Part shown: one piece after another, positions 44,234 through 52,603 of the stretch
Layout: each line of letters opens with the position of its first letter
Position numbering within the stretch: the stretch's first letter is position 1
Assembly (NCBI RefSeq): GCF_003412455.1
Contig: NZ_QTJU01000012.1
Location: 1 to 64,000, forward strand
DNA: 64,000 bases
Origin: Deminuibacter soli
Lineage (GTDB): Bacteria; Bacteroidota; Bacteroidia; Chitinophagales; Chitinophagaceae
Direction: 5' to 3'
The notes under the pieces: generated by a model
Databases searched by the model: none
Told to the model about the DNA's origin: nothing
What the model saw: only the letters and a program-made list of their open reading frames with translations
Program-made: the position numbers and the translations under genes

Positions 44234-44817
44234 TATCAATCAAGTAATTAAAAATTAACCTGTTATTGGCTCCGAATTAACAAACCATTAGGCCCTTTTA
44301 TAGTTTTTTTAACAAATAAGTGAGGGTAAACGTTTTTTTTCTTAATTATTTAACTTTAATTTTACCCCCTCCTGCTGCTTAAGTTAGAAGGTATTGCTTA
44401 ACTGCACCCTTCTAAGAGAATTTACTCTTTTACCTTCCAGAGCTGGTAAAAGCATGTGTGTCAAATAATTTAATTCGTCCGGTTTTAACATGGAAAAAAC
44501 TTGTTTTTTTTATGCCTGCATGGCTACTTCCCCGCGTATGCAGTTGCATATAGGCTTATCATCGCCTCCTTCTTACCACGAGCAATTGTTGACATTACGG
44601 TTCTCTGATGTAAAATCAATTTCCATGTGTGATTGATGTAATCTGAAATTTTTGTTGCTACAGATTCACCAGCCTGTTTAGTTGTTGCATAAGCGACCTG
44701 GCAGGATTATGCTTGTCATCAACCGGTTTTTTCGATCGAAAAAAACCGGAAGGGAATTTTATTGTCTGAACTTTTTTTATAACGGGGTATTAGGTGTTTA
44801 AAAAACAAATCAACAAC
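44234..44817 (+). other. Non-coding leader before the third SusC gene
   Basis: About 585 bases without a convincing gene. An AT-rich promoter-like part lies at 44280-44366, with TAATTTTACC near its end. Then come ~350 bases of mixed sequence and a long inverted repeat at 44723-44749 (separate entry). The transcript leader would be about 445 bases. Confidence 0.45.
44723..44749. repeat. Long inverted repeat in the leader of SusCD module 3
   Basis: The left arm CCGGTTTTTTCGA is followed by its reverse complement with one extra A (six T against seven A), ending 68 bases before the SusC ATG. No T-run follows, so it is not a usual terminator. It could be an operator or an RNA hairpin. Confidence 0.65.
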
Positions 44818-47800
44818 ATGAGAAAACTTGTAGCATTGTTCCCGGTGCTGTTATTGTGCATCATGACAGCCGTAGGTCAAACGCGACTCATTAGCGGGTC
44901 GGTTGCCGATGAAAAAGGGACGCCCATTGAAGGCGCTTCTGTCCATATTAAAGGAAGCACGCATGGCGCAACTTCAGATGCACAGGGTCACTTTAAGCTG
45001 AATGCCAAGAATGGCGATGTGCTGGTAATTACAGCACTCAACTTCGCCGCTTCAGAAACACCTGTAACAGGTGACAATGTAGTAGTAAAATTAACCAGGT
45101 CTACCCGCACTATTGATGAAGTTGTGGTAACGGCCCTGGGTATTTCACGTCAGAAAAAATCATTGGGTTACGCTATCCAGGAAGTGAAAGCTTCAGAGTT
45201 AACCAGTTCAAACGAAAACAACGTACTGAACTCCCTGTCTGGTAAAGTTGCGGGTGCGCAAATTACAGCAGCGAGTGGTGCAGTTGGTTCTGGTACACGT
45301 ATTGTTTTACGTGGTAACAATTCATTTGGCGATAACCAGCCTTTGTTTGTAGTAGACGGTGTTCCGGTAAGCAACTTTGCTACAGGCAGCGCTACCGGTG
45401 CTGTTGACTATGGCAGTGGTATCAGTGATATTGACCCAAACAACATTGCATCAATCTCTATCCTGAAAGGTGCCAATGCTGCTGCCCTTTACGGTTCACG
45501 CGCCTCTAAAGGTGTTGTGTTGATCACTACCAAAAACGGTAAAGGCAATAAAGGTATTGGCGTAAACTATTCAGGTGGTATTTCAATGGAAAACCTGGCT
45601 ATCCTGCCTAAATACCAAAACAAATATGGTCAGGGCTGGTATGGTGATGAATTCTATTACAACCAATTCAAGGCAGGTAACCTGAACCTGAAAGATATTG
45701 GTGTAGATCCTACCCTTAACCCGCAAAGCTATGCAGAGTGGGCACAGCAGGTGGGCTTCTCTTATAAAGATGGTATTGGCAACGGCGTTAACGATGGCGT
45801 TGATGAAAGCTGGGGTCCACGTTTGGACATTGGCCTGAAACTGCCTCAGTACAACAGCCCGCTTGATGCCAATGGCAACAGGATTGCTACACCGTGGATT
45901 TCTCATCCAGACAACGTAAAGAATTTCTTCCAGACTGGTTATACTGTTGACAACAGTGTGGCTTTAACTTCTAATACTGATAAAGGTAATACCCGTTTGG
46001 CGCTCGGTCATCAGTACCAGGTTGGTGCCATTCCGAATACCGATCAGAAAAGATATACCGTGCAGTTGAACACTACGCAGAACCTTACCGACAAACTGAA
46101 GGCTGATGCGATGATCAACTACATTCAAACGGATAATGACAACCTGATTGGCCAGGGATATAACGAGTTTAACCCTATGCAATCATTGGGTAGCTGGTTT
46201 GGTCGCCAGGTAGATGTGGCAGATCTGAAAGCACATTACAAAGATGAGTTTGTGGGTGGTATGCCGTACAACTGGAACAGCAACTACCATGACAACCCGT
46301 ATTTCAGCATCAACAACAACCTGAACTCACGTCACAAAAACAGGGTACTCGGTTATTTTAGCCTCGGCTATAAATTCAGCAACTGGGCTAATTTAATGGT
46401 GCGTGTTGGTGATGACTGGTCAAATGAACTGCGCCAGGAATTAACTGCCAATAAATCAAACTCTACCCTAGTGAGTGCTTCACAGCACCTATGGGGCGGA
46501 GGTAAATTCAGGCAGTATCAATATGCATTGAATGAAATGAATACTGATGCGATACTGACAGGTAACGGCAAATTGAATAAAGATTTCTCGCTGAGCTATA
46601 CTGCCGGTGCTAACTACCGCACCGTTAGCCAACGTAGTTCAACATTGGGTGCAGATAAATTAACTGTTCCCAACCTGTTTACCATCAGCAATGCAAAAGG
46701 TGCTCCCGTAACAGGTCAGAACTATCTGAGCTTCCGCACCAACAGCTTGTATGCACAGGGTTCACTTGGTTATAAAAACTGGTTATACCTTGATGTTACC
46801 GGCCGTAACGACTGGAGTTCTACCCTGCCTCAGACTAACTGGTCATTCTTCTATCCTTCAGTTAGCTTAAGCTGGATTTTTACAGATGCGCTGAACTTGA
46901 AGTCTGATGTATTGACTTATGGTAAACTGCGCGCCAGCTGGGCTAAAGTTGGTAGCGGCGGTGATAACCCATATCAGCTGGTGGGCGAATATCTTGCCAA
47001 TGCTGCTGGTTTCAATGGCGTTACACTGTACCAGATTGCTTCTACTTTACCTGCTAAAAACCTGAAACCTGAGTTTACAAAAAGTAGTGAAATCGGTGCA
47101 GAGTTGCAGTTCCTGAAAGGCCGTATTAACTTCGACGCGACTTACTACAGCAAGAATACTACTAACCAGATTATGGCAGTAAATATTTCAAATGCAACAG
47201 GCTTCAGCAAACTGAACCTGAACGCAGGTGAAATTCAGAATAAAGGTCTGGAGTTGCAGCTGAATGCTGGTATCATCCGTTCTTCTAAAGGTTTGAACTG
47301 GGATGTTACTGTTAACTGGGCTAAAAATACCAATAAGGTTAACAAGCTATACACAGATCCTATCACTGGTCAAAAACTGTCTTCTTTCAACATTGCCTCT
47401 GCGTGGAGCACAACGGTGGATGCTATTCCCGGCGAAGCTTTCGGTGTAATCAGAGGTACTGGTTTTGCACGTGATAAAAGCGGCGCTATTATCGTAGGTA
47501 CAGATGGCTTGCCTACTTTTACCGGAACTCCTGTTGAGTTGGGTAATATCACGCCTGACTGGGTGGGTGGTATCACCAACAGCTTTGGCTACCGCAACTT
47601 CCGCTTTAGCTTCCTGATCGACGTTCGCAAAGGTGGTGATTTCTTCAGTGTTACCGATTGGTTTGGTTCTTACACTGGTGTGCTTGATTATACCGCTGCC
47701 GGCAATATCCGTGAAAATGGTGTTGTTGTTGGTAAAGATGTATTAAGCAACCAACGTGTTGTTACTGCTGATGGTAAAGAAAACACTACCCGTGTTGGCG

Positions 47801-48114
47801 CAATGGATTATTTCCACAGCCTGTACGGTGGTCGTGAAACATCTATCATCGATGGTAGCTTTGTTAAACTGCGTCAAATTGAACTGGCTTACACTTTCCC
47901 TGCAAAATTTGTTAACCGCATAGGCTGGGTAAAAGGCATGGGTGTATCAGTGTTTGCTCATAATGTGGCATTGCTGCATACCGATAAAAGCAACAGGGCG
48001 CACGTAGATCCTGAAACTTCTGGTTTTGGTGTTGGTAACGATGGCCTGGGTATTGAACAATACCAGATCCCTTCTACCCGCAGCATTGGTTTGAAACTGA
48101 ATGTTAATTTATAA
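44818..48114 (+). CDS. SusC-type TonB-linked outer membrane transporter (module 3)
   Basis: A 1098-residue outer-membrane importer. Signal peptide MRKLVALFPVLLLCIMTAVG, nearly the same as that of module 1. Then the carboxypeptidase-regulatory-like domain (RLISGSVADEKGTPIEGASV), the plug (LFVVDGVPVSN, SISILKGANAAALYGSRASK) and a barrel ending in LKLNVNL. The ATG at 44818 was preferred over an upstream GTG at 44794. The SusD-like gene follows 14 bases later, and there is no accessory lipoprotein in this module. The similar N-terminus suggests modules 1 and 3 share ancestry, while the extracellular loops differ, pointing to different ligands. Confidence 0.94.
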   Translation: MRKLVALFPVLLLCIMTAVGQTRLISGSVADEKGTPIEGASVHIKGSTHGATSDAQGHFKLNAKNGDVLVITALNFAASETPVTGDNVVVKLTRSTRTIDEVVVTALGISRQKKSLGYAIQEVKASELTSSNENNVLNSLSGKVAGAQITAASGAVGSGTRIVLRGNNSFGDNQPLFVVDGVPVSNFATGSATGAVDYGSGISDIDPNNIASISILKGANAAALYGSRASKGVVLITTKNGKGNKGIGVNYSGGISMENLAILPKYQNKYGQGWYGDEFYYNQFKAGNLNLKDIGVDPTLNPQSYAEWAQQVGFSYKDGIGNGVNDGVDESWGPRLDIGLKLPQYNSPLDANGNRIATPWISHPDNVKNFFQTGYTVDNSVALTSNTDKGNTRLALGHQYQVGAIPNTDQKRYTVQLNTTQNLTDKLKADAMINYIQTDNDNLIGQGYNEFNPMQSLGSWFGRQVDVADLKAHYKDEFVGGMPYNWNSNYHDNPYFSINNNLNSRHKNRVLGYFSLGYKFSNWANLMVRVGDDWSNELRQELTANKSNSTLVSASQHLWGGGKFRQYQYALNEMNTDAILTGNGKLNKDFSLSYTAGANYRTVSQRSSTLGADKLTVPNLFTISNAKGAPVTGQNYLSFRTNSLYAQGSLGYKNWLYLDVTGRNDWSSTLPQTNWSFFYPSVSLSWIFTDALNLKSDVLTYGKLRASWAKVGSGGDNPYQLVGEYLANAAGFNGVTLYQIASTLPAKNLKPEFTKSSEIGAELQFLKGRINFDATYYSKNTTNQIMAVNISNATGFSKLNLNAGEIQNKGLELQLNAGIIRSSKGLNWDVTVNWAKNTNKVNKLYTDPITGQKLSSFNIASAWSTTVDAIPGEAFGVIRGTGFARDKSGAIIVGTDGLPTFTGTPVELGNITPDWVGGITNSFGYRNFRFSFLIDVRKGGDFFSVTDWFGSYTGVLDYTAAGNIRENGVVVGKDVLSNQRVVTADGKENTTRVGAMDYFHSLYGGRETSIIDGSFVKLRQIELAYTFPAKFVNRIGWVKGMGVSVFAHNVALLHTDKSNRAHVDPETSGFGVGNDGLGIEQYQIPSTRSIGLKLNVNL

Positions 48115-48128
48115 TCAGCAGTAATTAC

Positions 48129-49586
48129 ATGAAAAAACAAGTTATCAATATAATAGCTGGCAGTGTGCTGATAATAGCAGGCCAGTCGTGCACTAAACAG
48201 TTCGAGGAGCTGAATACAGACCCGAACCATCCGGTTGTTGCACCTACTACCAACGTGTTGGCATATGCCATCGAAGACTTTGGCGCTCACCTCTACGATG
48301 CATGGGGCGACATGAATGAACCAGAAACCTATGCTGGTCATCTTGGTAAAATTCAATACATCGATGAAGCGCGCTATGTATTCAGAACAGGTACCGTAAG
48401 CAATGACTGGACTTATTATTACCGTGACCTGAAAAACCTGGCGAATGTTATCGCTACTGCTAAAAACGACAAAGCGGTTAATATGCAGGCTGCGGCTTTA
48501 ACATTCCAGACTTTTATTGCTCAGAAAGCTACTGATACCTGGAGAGATATTCCGTTTTCTGACGCCATAAAAGGTGATTCTGGTTATCTTACTCCCAAAT
48601 ACGACAAACAGGAAAACATTTACCCCGCGTTAATCGCTAACCTGAAAACAGCAGGCGATTTGTTTGCAACAAATGCAATAGATAAACTGGGCGAAGGTGA
48701 CCTGATATACAATGGCGATATCACAAAATGGCAGAAATTCTGTAACTCATTGCGTTTGCGTTTAGCGATTCGTATTTCGAATGTTGCACCCGACGCGGCG
48801 AAAGCAAATATCGAAGAGATCCTGGGTAACCAGAGCAAGTACCCTGTTTTTGAAAGCAATGACGATAACGCATTTCTTGTTTGGCCTGGTACCGATCCTT
48901 ACATCGAACCATGGGCAGCCGATTACCAGGGCAGGGACGATCATGCTGTGAGCGAACCGCTGGTTACAACTTTAATCAGCCTGGCAGATCCCCGTTTGCC
49001 TGTATATGCAAAGCCTGCAACTGCAGATGGTGCATACCGCGGTGTTGAAATTGGTCCTCCGGGTCAGGTTACACTGGCACAATATTCACGCATTGGTACT
49101 GCTTTCCGTGAAAACGCTACAGGCTTTACCCCTTACATGCGTTATGCTGAAGTGGAGTTTATCATCGCCGAAGCTGCTGCTAAAGGATGGAATGCAGGCG
49201 CTACTGCACAGGATGCTTATGAAGCAGGTGTGAAAGCTTCTCTGGCTGAAAATGGCATTACCAACCCGGCTGCTGTGAACACCTATCTTGGTGGTAGCAA
49301 CGTTGCATGGAACGGTGATGTTAAGAAAATATACCTGCAGAAATGGATCGCTTTATTTAAAGACGGTCATGAAGCATGGGCAGAAAGCAGAAGAACAGAC
49401 GTTCCTTTGCTGCCTGCTGCAAGAGGTTCGGCCTACGCTGGTCACAACCGTGCGCCTTTCCGCTATCCTTATCCAACAGAAGAGACTACTTTGAATGGCG
49501 CCAACAGTGGCGAATCTATTGCCAAAGTGAAAGACTACTTCTGGGGTCAGCAGATGTGGTGGGATACCCGCGGTGGTGTTCAGTAA
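48129..49586 (+). CDS. SusD-like surface lipoprotein (module 3)
   Basis: A 485-residue SusD-like_2-type lipoprotein. Lipobox in VLIIAGQSCTKQ, followed by FEELNTDPNHPVVAPTTNVL. Family blocks: TDTWRDIPFSDAIKGD, GDITKWQKFCNSLRLRLAIR, YMRYAEVEFIIAEAAAKGW and IYLQKWIALFKDGHEAWAES. It lies 14 bases after SusC and ends module 3 with a perfect 15-base terminator stem. It probably binds the ligand at the cell surface and hands it to the SusC barrel. The ligand is unknown. Confidence 0.94.
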   Translation: MKKQVINIIAGSVLIIAGQSCTKQFEELNTDPNHPVVAPTTNVLAYAIEDFGAHLYDAWGDMNEPETYAGHLGKIQYIDEARYVFRTGTVSNDWTYYYRDLKNLANVIATAKNDKAVNMQAAALTFQTFIAQKATDTWRDIPFSDAIKGDSGYLTPKYDKQENIYPALIANLKTAGDLFATNAIDKLGEGDLIYNGDITKWQKFCNSLRLRLAIRISNVAPDAAKANIEEILGNQSKYPVFESNDDNAFLVWPGTDPYIEPWAADYQGRDDHAVSEPLVTTLISLADPRLPVYAKPATADGAYRGVEIGPPGQVTLAQYSRIGTAFRENATGFTPYMRYAEVEFIIAEAAAKGWNAGATAQDAYEAGVKASLAENGITNPAAVNTYLGGSNVAWNGDVKKIYLQKWIALFKDGHEAWAESRRTDVPLLPAARGSAYAGHNRAPFRYPYPTEETTLNGANSGESIAKVKDYFWGQQMWWDTRGGVQ

Positions 49587-49602
49587 TTCATAGTACTTGT
49601 TT

Positions 49603-49636
49603 AAAAGGGGCTGTTTCTTCTGAAACAGCCCCTTTT
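49603..49636 (+). terminator. Intrinsic terminator of SusCD module 3
   Basis: Perfect 15-base arms AAAAGGGGCTGTTTC/GAAACAGCCCCTTTT (49603-49617 and 49622-49636) with a four-base loop, 16 bases past the stop. Symmetric enough to work in both directions. Confidence 0.93.
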
Positions 49637-49695
49637 GCTTTTGCGTTACCTGGCGCCGCTCCCATAAAATACCAGCCCCCGTTTGGCAGTACCGC

Positions 49696-49703
49696 TAAAT
49701 TTG
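49696..49703 (+). promoter_or_regulatory. -7 box of the DUF3467 gene
   Basis: TAAATTTG, an exact TAnnTTTG match 49 bases before the ATG at 49753. Confidence 0.6.
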
Positions 49704-49752
49704 CGCAGCTTGCAACCGGAAGCATTTGTTTTATCTCTAAAAAATCAACGAT

Positions 49753-50061
49753 ATGGCCGATCAGCAGCAGAATCAGCTTAATATAGAAATCAGTGAAGAA
49801 GTGGCAGAAGGTACCTATGCCAACCTCGCTATCATTACGCATAGCCATGCTGAATTTGTAATTGATTTTGTGAACGTAATGCCCGGCACGCCCAAAAGCC
49901 GTGTAAAATCGCGCATTATTTTAACGCCCATGCATGCCAAACGTTTTATGCGTGCATTGCAGGAAAATGTAGACCGTTACGAAGCTGCCAATGGCGCTAT
50001 ACAAGACCTGGAGCAGGTAGAAATTCCCATGACTTTTGGCGGACCTACCGCACAGGCTTAA
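49753..50061 (+). CDS. DUF3467 domain protein
   Basis: A 102-residue cytoplasmic protein matching the DUF3467 family, widespread in Bacteroidota and of unknown function. Seen: ISEEVAEGTYANLAIITHSH, EFVIDFVNVMPGTPKSRVKS and RIILTPMHAKRFMRALQENV. This length covers the whole family domain. It has its own -7 box and lies alone between SusCD module 3 and the convergent radC gene. No catalytic motif can be seen. Confidence 0.93.
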   Translation: MADQQQNQLNIEISEEVAEGTYANLAIITHSHAEFVIDFVNVMPGTPKSRVKSRIILTPMHAKRFMRALQENVDRYEAANGAIQDLEQVEIPMTFGGPTAQA

Positions 50062-50085
50062 CCGCTGCCCTGCAATAAAATAATT

Positions 50086-50104
50086 CCCGGCAGGCACCGC
50101 CGGG
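50086..50104. terminator. Short hairpin between DUF3467 and radC
   Basis: CCCGGC/GCCGGG arms (50086-50091 and 50099-50104) with a seven-base loop between two convergent genes. The flanking T-runs are weak. It could act in both directions. Confidence 0.55.
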
Positions 50105-50133
50105 AGTTATTACTGGCTTTTATGTAAACGAGA

Positions 50134-50820
50134 TTACAGCAAACCCTGATCTGCAAAGCTGTAAAAACCTTCCTCGCTTACAATAATATGATCGAGCACC
50201 TGTATATCAAACAAGGCTGCACCTTCCTTTAATTTACGGGTAAGTTCTTTATCGGCCCTGCTGGGGCGCAGGCTGCCGCTGGGATGATTGTGACAGAGAA
50301 TAATGCTTACCGCTTCGTGCTCCAGCGCTTTGCGAAAAATAACCCGGGGATCGGCAACGGTACCGGTAATACCGCCTTCACTGATAATTTCAAAGTGATT
50401 CACCTTATTATTGGCATTCAGGAATACCACTGCAAAGGCTTCCTGCTTTTTGAACTGCAGGTGCACCTTTAAATAATGCACCATATCGGTGCTGTGTGTA
50501 ATGGCTTCTTTTTTACTGCCTGCATTACGCCTTATGCCCAGCTCAAGTGCTGCCACGATAGACATGGCCCGCTTTTCGCCCAGGCCGCGTATTTTAAGTT
50601 TTGAAATTTCTTTGGGTGTTAAACGGCCCAGTTTGTGCAGGTCGTTGCCGCTGCAATCTAACAGCGATTTGGCAATATCTACCGCGCTGAAACAATGCGT
50701 GCCGTTGTTGATTACAATAGCCAGTAATTCGGAATTGCTAAGATTTTGAGCGCCCTTTTGCACTAGTTTCTCTCTTGGGCGATCGTCTGTCGCCCATTGT
50801 TTTATTGGTTTGCCTTTCAT
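50134..50820 (-). CDS. radC: RadC family JAMM-domain protein
   Basis: A 228-residue RadC/DUF2466 protein with an N-terminal helix-hairpin-helix (LTPKEISKLKIRGLGEKRAM) and a C-terminal JAMM/MPN+ metalloprotease-like domain. The metal motif H-x-H-P-S-G-x7-S-x2-D is complete in CHNHPSGSLRPSRADKEL. Despite the name, a role in DNA repair is doubtful, and the substrate is unknown. The ATG at 50820 gives the usual N-terminus (IKQWATDDRPREKLVQKGA). A -7 box lies 28 bases upstream at 50848-50855. No mobile element is adjacent, so this is the chromosomal type. Confidence 0.95.
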   Translation of the reverse strand: MKGKPIKQWATDDRPREKLVQKGAQNLSNSELLAIVINNGTHCFSAVDIAKSLLDCSGNDLHKLGRLTPKEISKLKIRGLGEKRAMSIVAALELGIRRNAGSKKEAITHSTDMVHYLKVHLQFKKQEAFAVVFLNANNKVNHFEIISEGGITGTVADPRVIFRKALEHEAVSIILCHNHPSGSLRPSRADKELTRKLKEGAALFDIQVLDHIIVSEEGFYSFADQGLL

Positions 50821-50847
50821 AGATTTTACTTTCCTTGGTTTCCTCCA

Positions 50848-50855
50848 CAAAGATA
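50848..50855 (-). promoter_or_regulatory. -7 box of radC
   Basis: TATCTTTG on the minus strand, an exact consensus match, predicting a leader of about 22 bases. Confidence 0.65.
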
Positions 50856-50949
50856 TTCCCGGCTTCCTGAACCGCTCCTTAAATTTTCCACTTTCCCCAT
50901 TTCAAGTAAAAATTAAGCGATGCCCCGTTGATATCATTTTTTCCCTGCC

Positions 50950-50957
50950 TATCTTCG
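50950..50957 (+). promoter_or_regulatory. -7 box of prs
   Basis: TATCTTCG, one base off TAnnTTTG, 20 bases before the prs ATG. A TTGA about 20 bases further upstream could serve as the -33 element. Confidence 0.55.
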
Positions 50958-50976
50958 CCGCTCATTCTGCATTGCT

Positions 50977-51939
50977 ATGAACCCATCAGTAAAGATATTT
51001 TCCGGCACCGGATCGCAGGTCCTTGCCGAGAAAATAGCCCAACGTTTTGGTGCACCGCTAGGAAAAATCAATATTCAGAAGTTTAGTGACGGGGAATTTC
51101 AGCCAATTTTCCTCGAGAGTATCCGCGGCGACTATGTTTTTCTTATCCAGAGCACTTTTGCACCGTCTGACAACTTAATGGAACTGCTGCTGATGATTGA
51201 TGCGGCAAAAAGAGCAAGTGCCTACCGCATTGTAGTAGTGATCCCTTATTATGGCTATGCAAGGCAGGACAGGAAAGACAAGCCCCGTGTGGCCATAGGA
51301 TCGAAACTGGTAGCCACACTGCTCGAATCTGCAGGTGCTAACAGGGTGATTACCATGGATTTACATGCTCCCCAGATCCAGGGCTTCTTTGATATCCCGG
51401 TTGACCACCTCGACAGCTCCGCTATTTTTATCCCTTATATTGAGCAGTTAAAGCTCGAAAACCTTACCTTTGCCGCCCCGGACGTGGGTAGTACCAATCG
51501 TGTAAGGGAAATTGCCAGCTATTTTAACGCCGAAATGGTTATTTGCGACAAACATCGCAAAAGAGCCAATGAAATAGCCAGCATGGTGGTGATAGGTGAG
51601 GTAAAAGGCAAAGACATCATTTTAATTGATGATATCTGCGACACCGGCGGAACGCTTGCAAAAGCTGCCGGGTTACTGAAAGACAAAGGTGCAAGAAGCA
51701 TTCGCGCCCTTTGTACACATCCCATCCTAAGCGGAAAAGCTTACGAAAATATCGGTAACAGCGTGCTCGAAGAACTGGTGGTTTGCGATACCATCCCGTT
51801 AAAAGAGCAACATCCGCTGATAAAGGTGCTGAGCGTGGCCGATTTGTTCGCAATCGCCATCCGCAATGCCTACGAAAACAAAAGTATTACCAGCCTCTTT
51901 ATTCATTCGCAACTGAAAGAATCTAGGAGAGCGAAATAA
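50977..51939 (+). CDS. prs: Ribose-phosphate pyrophosphokinase
   Basis: A 320-residue class I PRPP synthase, making 5-phosphoribosyl diphosphate from ribose-5-phosphate and ATP for nucleotide, histidine and NAD synthesis. Seen: KIFSGTGSQVLAEKIAQRFG at the N-terminus, GYARQDRKDKPR (ATP binding), the divalent-cation and PRPP signature VITMDLHAPQIQGFFDIPVD, and the phosphoribosyl loop LIDDICDTGGTL. Length is standard. rplY follows after 35 bases on the same strand, a common pairing that continues with pth, although here a kinase gene lies between. Confidence 0.98.
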   Translation: MNPSVKIFSGTGSQVLAEKIAQRFGAPLGKINIQKFSDGEFQPIFLESIRGDYVFLIQSTFAPSDNLMELLLMIDAAKRASAYRIVVVIPYYGYARQDRKDKPRVAIGSKLVATLLESAGANRVITMDLHAPQIQGFFDIPVDHLDSSAIFIPYIEQLKLENLTFAAPDVGSTNRVREIASYFNAEMVICDKHRKRANEIASMVVIGEVKGKDIILIDDICDTGGTLAKAAGLLKDKGARSIRALCTHPILSGKAYENIGNSVLEELVVCDTIPLKEQHPLIKVLSVADLFAIAIRNAYENKSITSLFIHSQLKESRRAK

Positions 51940-51974
51940 TACAACAGTCAGTTTAATTTTAAATACGCATAACA

Positions 51975-52553
51975 ATGAACACAATTACAATCGAAGGACA
52001 ACTGAGGACCGAATATGGCAAAAAAGCCACCCGCCAGCTTCGCTCTCAGGAACTCGTGCCAGGTGTAATTTATGGGGGTGCTACAGAGGTTAATTTCTCT
52101 GCTCCGGCAAAAAGCTTCAAAAACCTGGTGTACACACCAAAATTTCAGTTAGCTGAAGTTACCGTAGATGGCAAAAAATACACTTGTATCCTGAAAGATC
52201 TTCAGTTTGACAAAGTGAACGACGAGCTGATCCATGTTGACCTGCTGGAACTGGTAGAAGATAAACACGTTGTTGCTACACTGCCGCTGAAATTGGTTGG
52301 TGCATCTGCTGGTGTTAAAGCCGGTGGTAAACTGGTTACCAAAATCAAGGCGCTGAAAGTAAAAACACTGCCTAAATACCTGAAAGAAAATATCGAGCTT
52401 GATGTTACGAACCTTGAACTGAACGGTAACGTTCGCGTTGAAGACGTGAAAGCTGAGAATATGGAAATCCTGAACTCACCACGTATCCCTATCGCTTCTG
52501 TGGTAATGACGCGTCAGCTGAAACAGGAAGAAGCAGCAGAAAAGAAAAAATAA
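51975..52553 (+). CDS. rplY: Large ribosomal subunit protein bL25 (CTC form)
   Basis: A 192-residue bL25 of the long CTC type, binding 5S rRNA in the 50S subunit. The N-terminal L25 domain (IEGQLRTEYGKKATRQLRSQ) is followed by the C-terminal CTC beta domain (VATLPLKLVGASAGVKAGGK, then IELDVTNLELNGNVRVEDVK). A charged lysine-rich tail ends the protein. It is co-transcribed with prs and ends at a terminator shared with the convergent histidine kinase gene. Confidence 0.96.
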   Translation: MNTITIEGQLRTEYGKKATRQLRSQELVPGVIYGGATEVNFSAPAKSFKNLVYTPKFQLAEVTVDGKKYTCILKDLQFDKVNDELIHVDLLELVEDKHVVATLPLKLVGASAGVKAGGKLVTKIKALKVKTLPKYLKENIELDVTNLELNGNVRVEDVKAENMEILNSPRIPIASVVMTRQLKQEEAAEKKK

Positions 52554-52573
52554 ACCCGTCGTTTATAGCTTAC

Positions 52574-52603
52574 AAAAAGCCCCGTATTTATGCGGGGTTT
52601 TTT
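52574..52603 (+). terminator. Terminator of prs-rplY, overlapping the kinase 3' end
   Basis: The arms AAAAAGCCCCG/CGGGGTTTTTT (52574-52584 and 52593-52603) are followed by ATT. The right arm lies inside the last codons of the convergent histidine kinase gene, whose stop is at 52588. It may terminate both transcripts. Confidence 0.85.
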
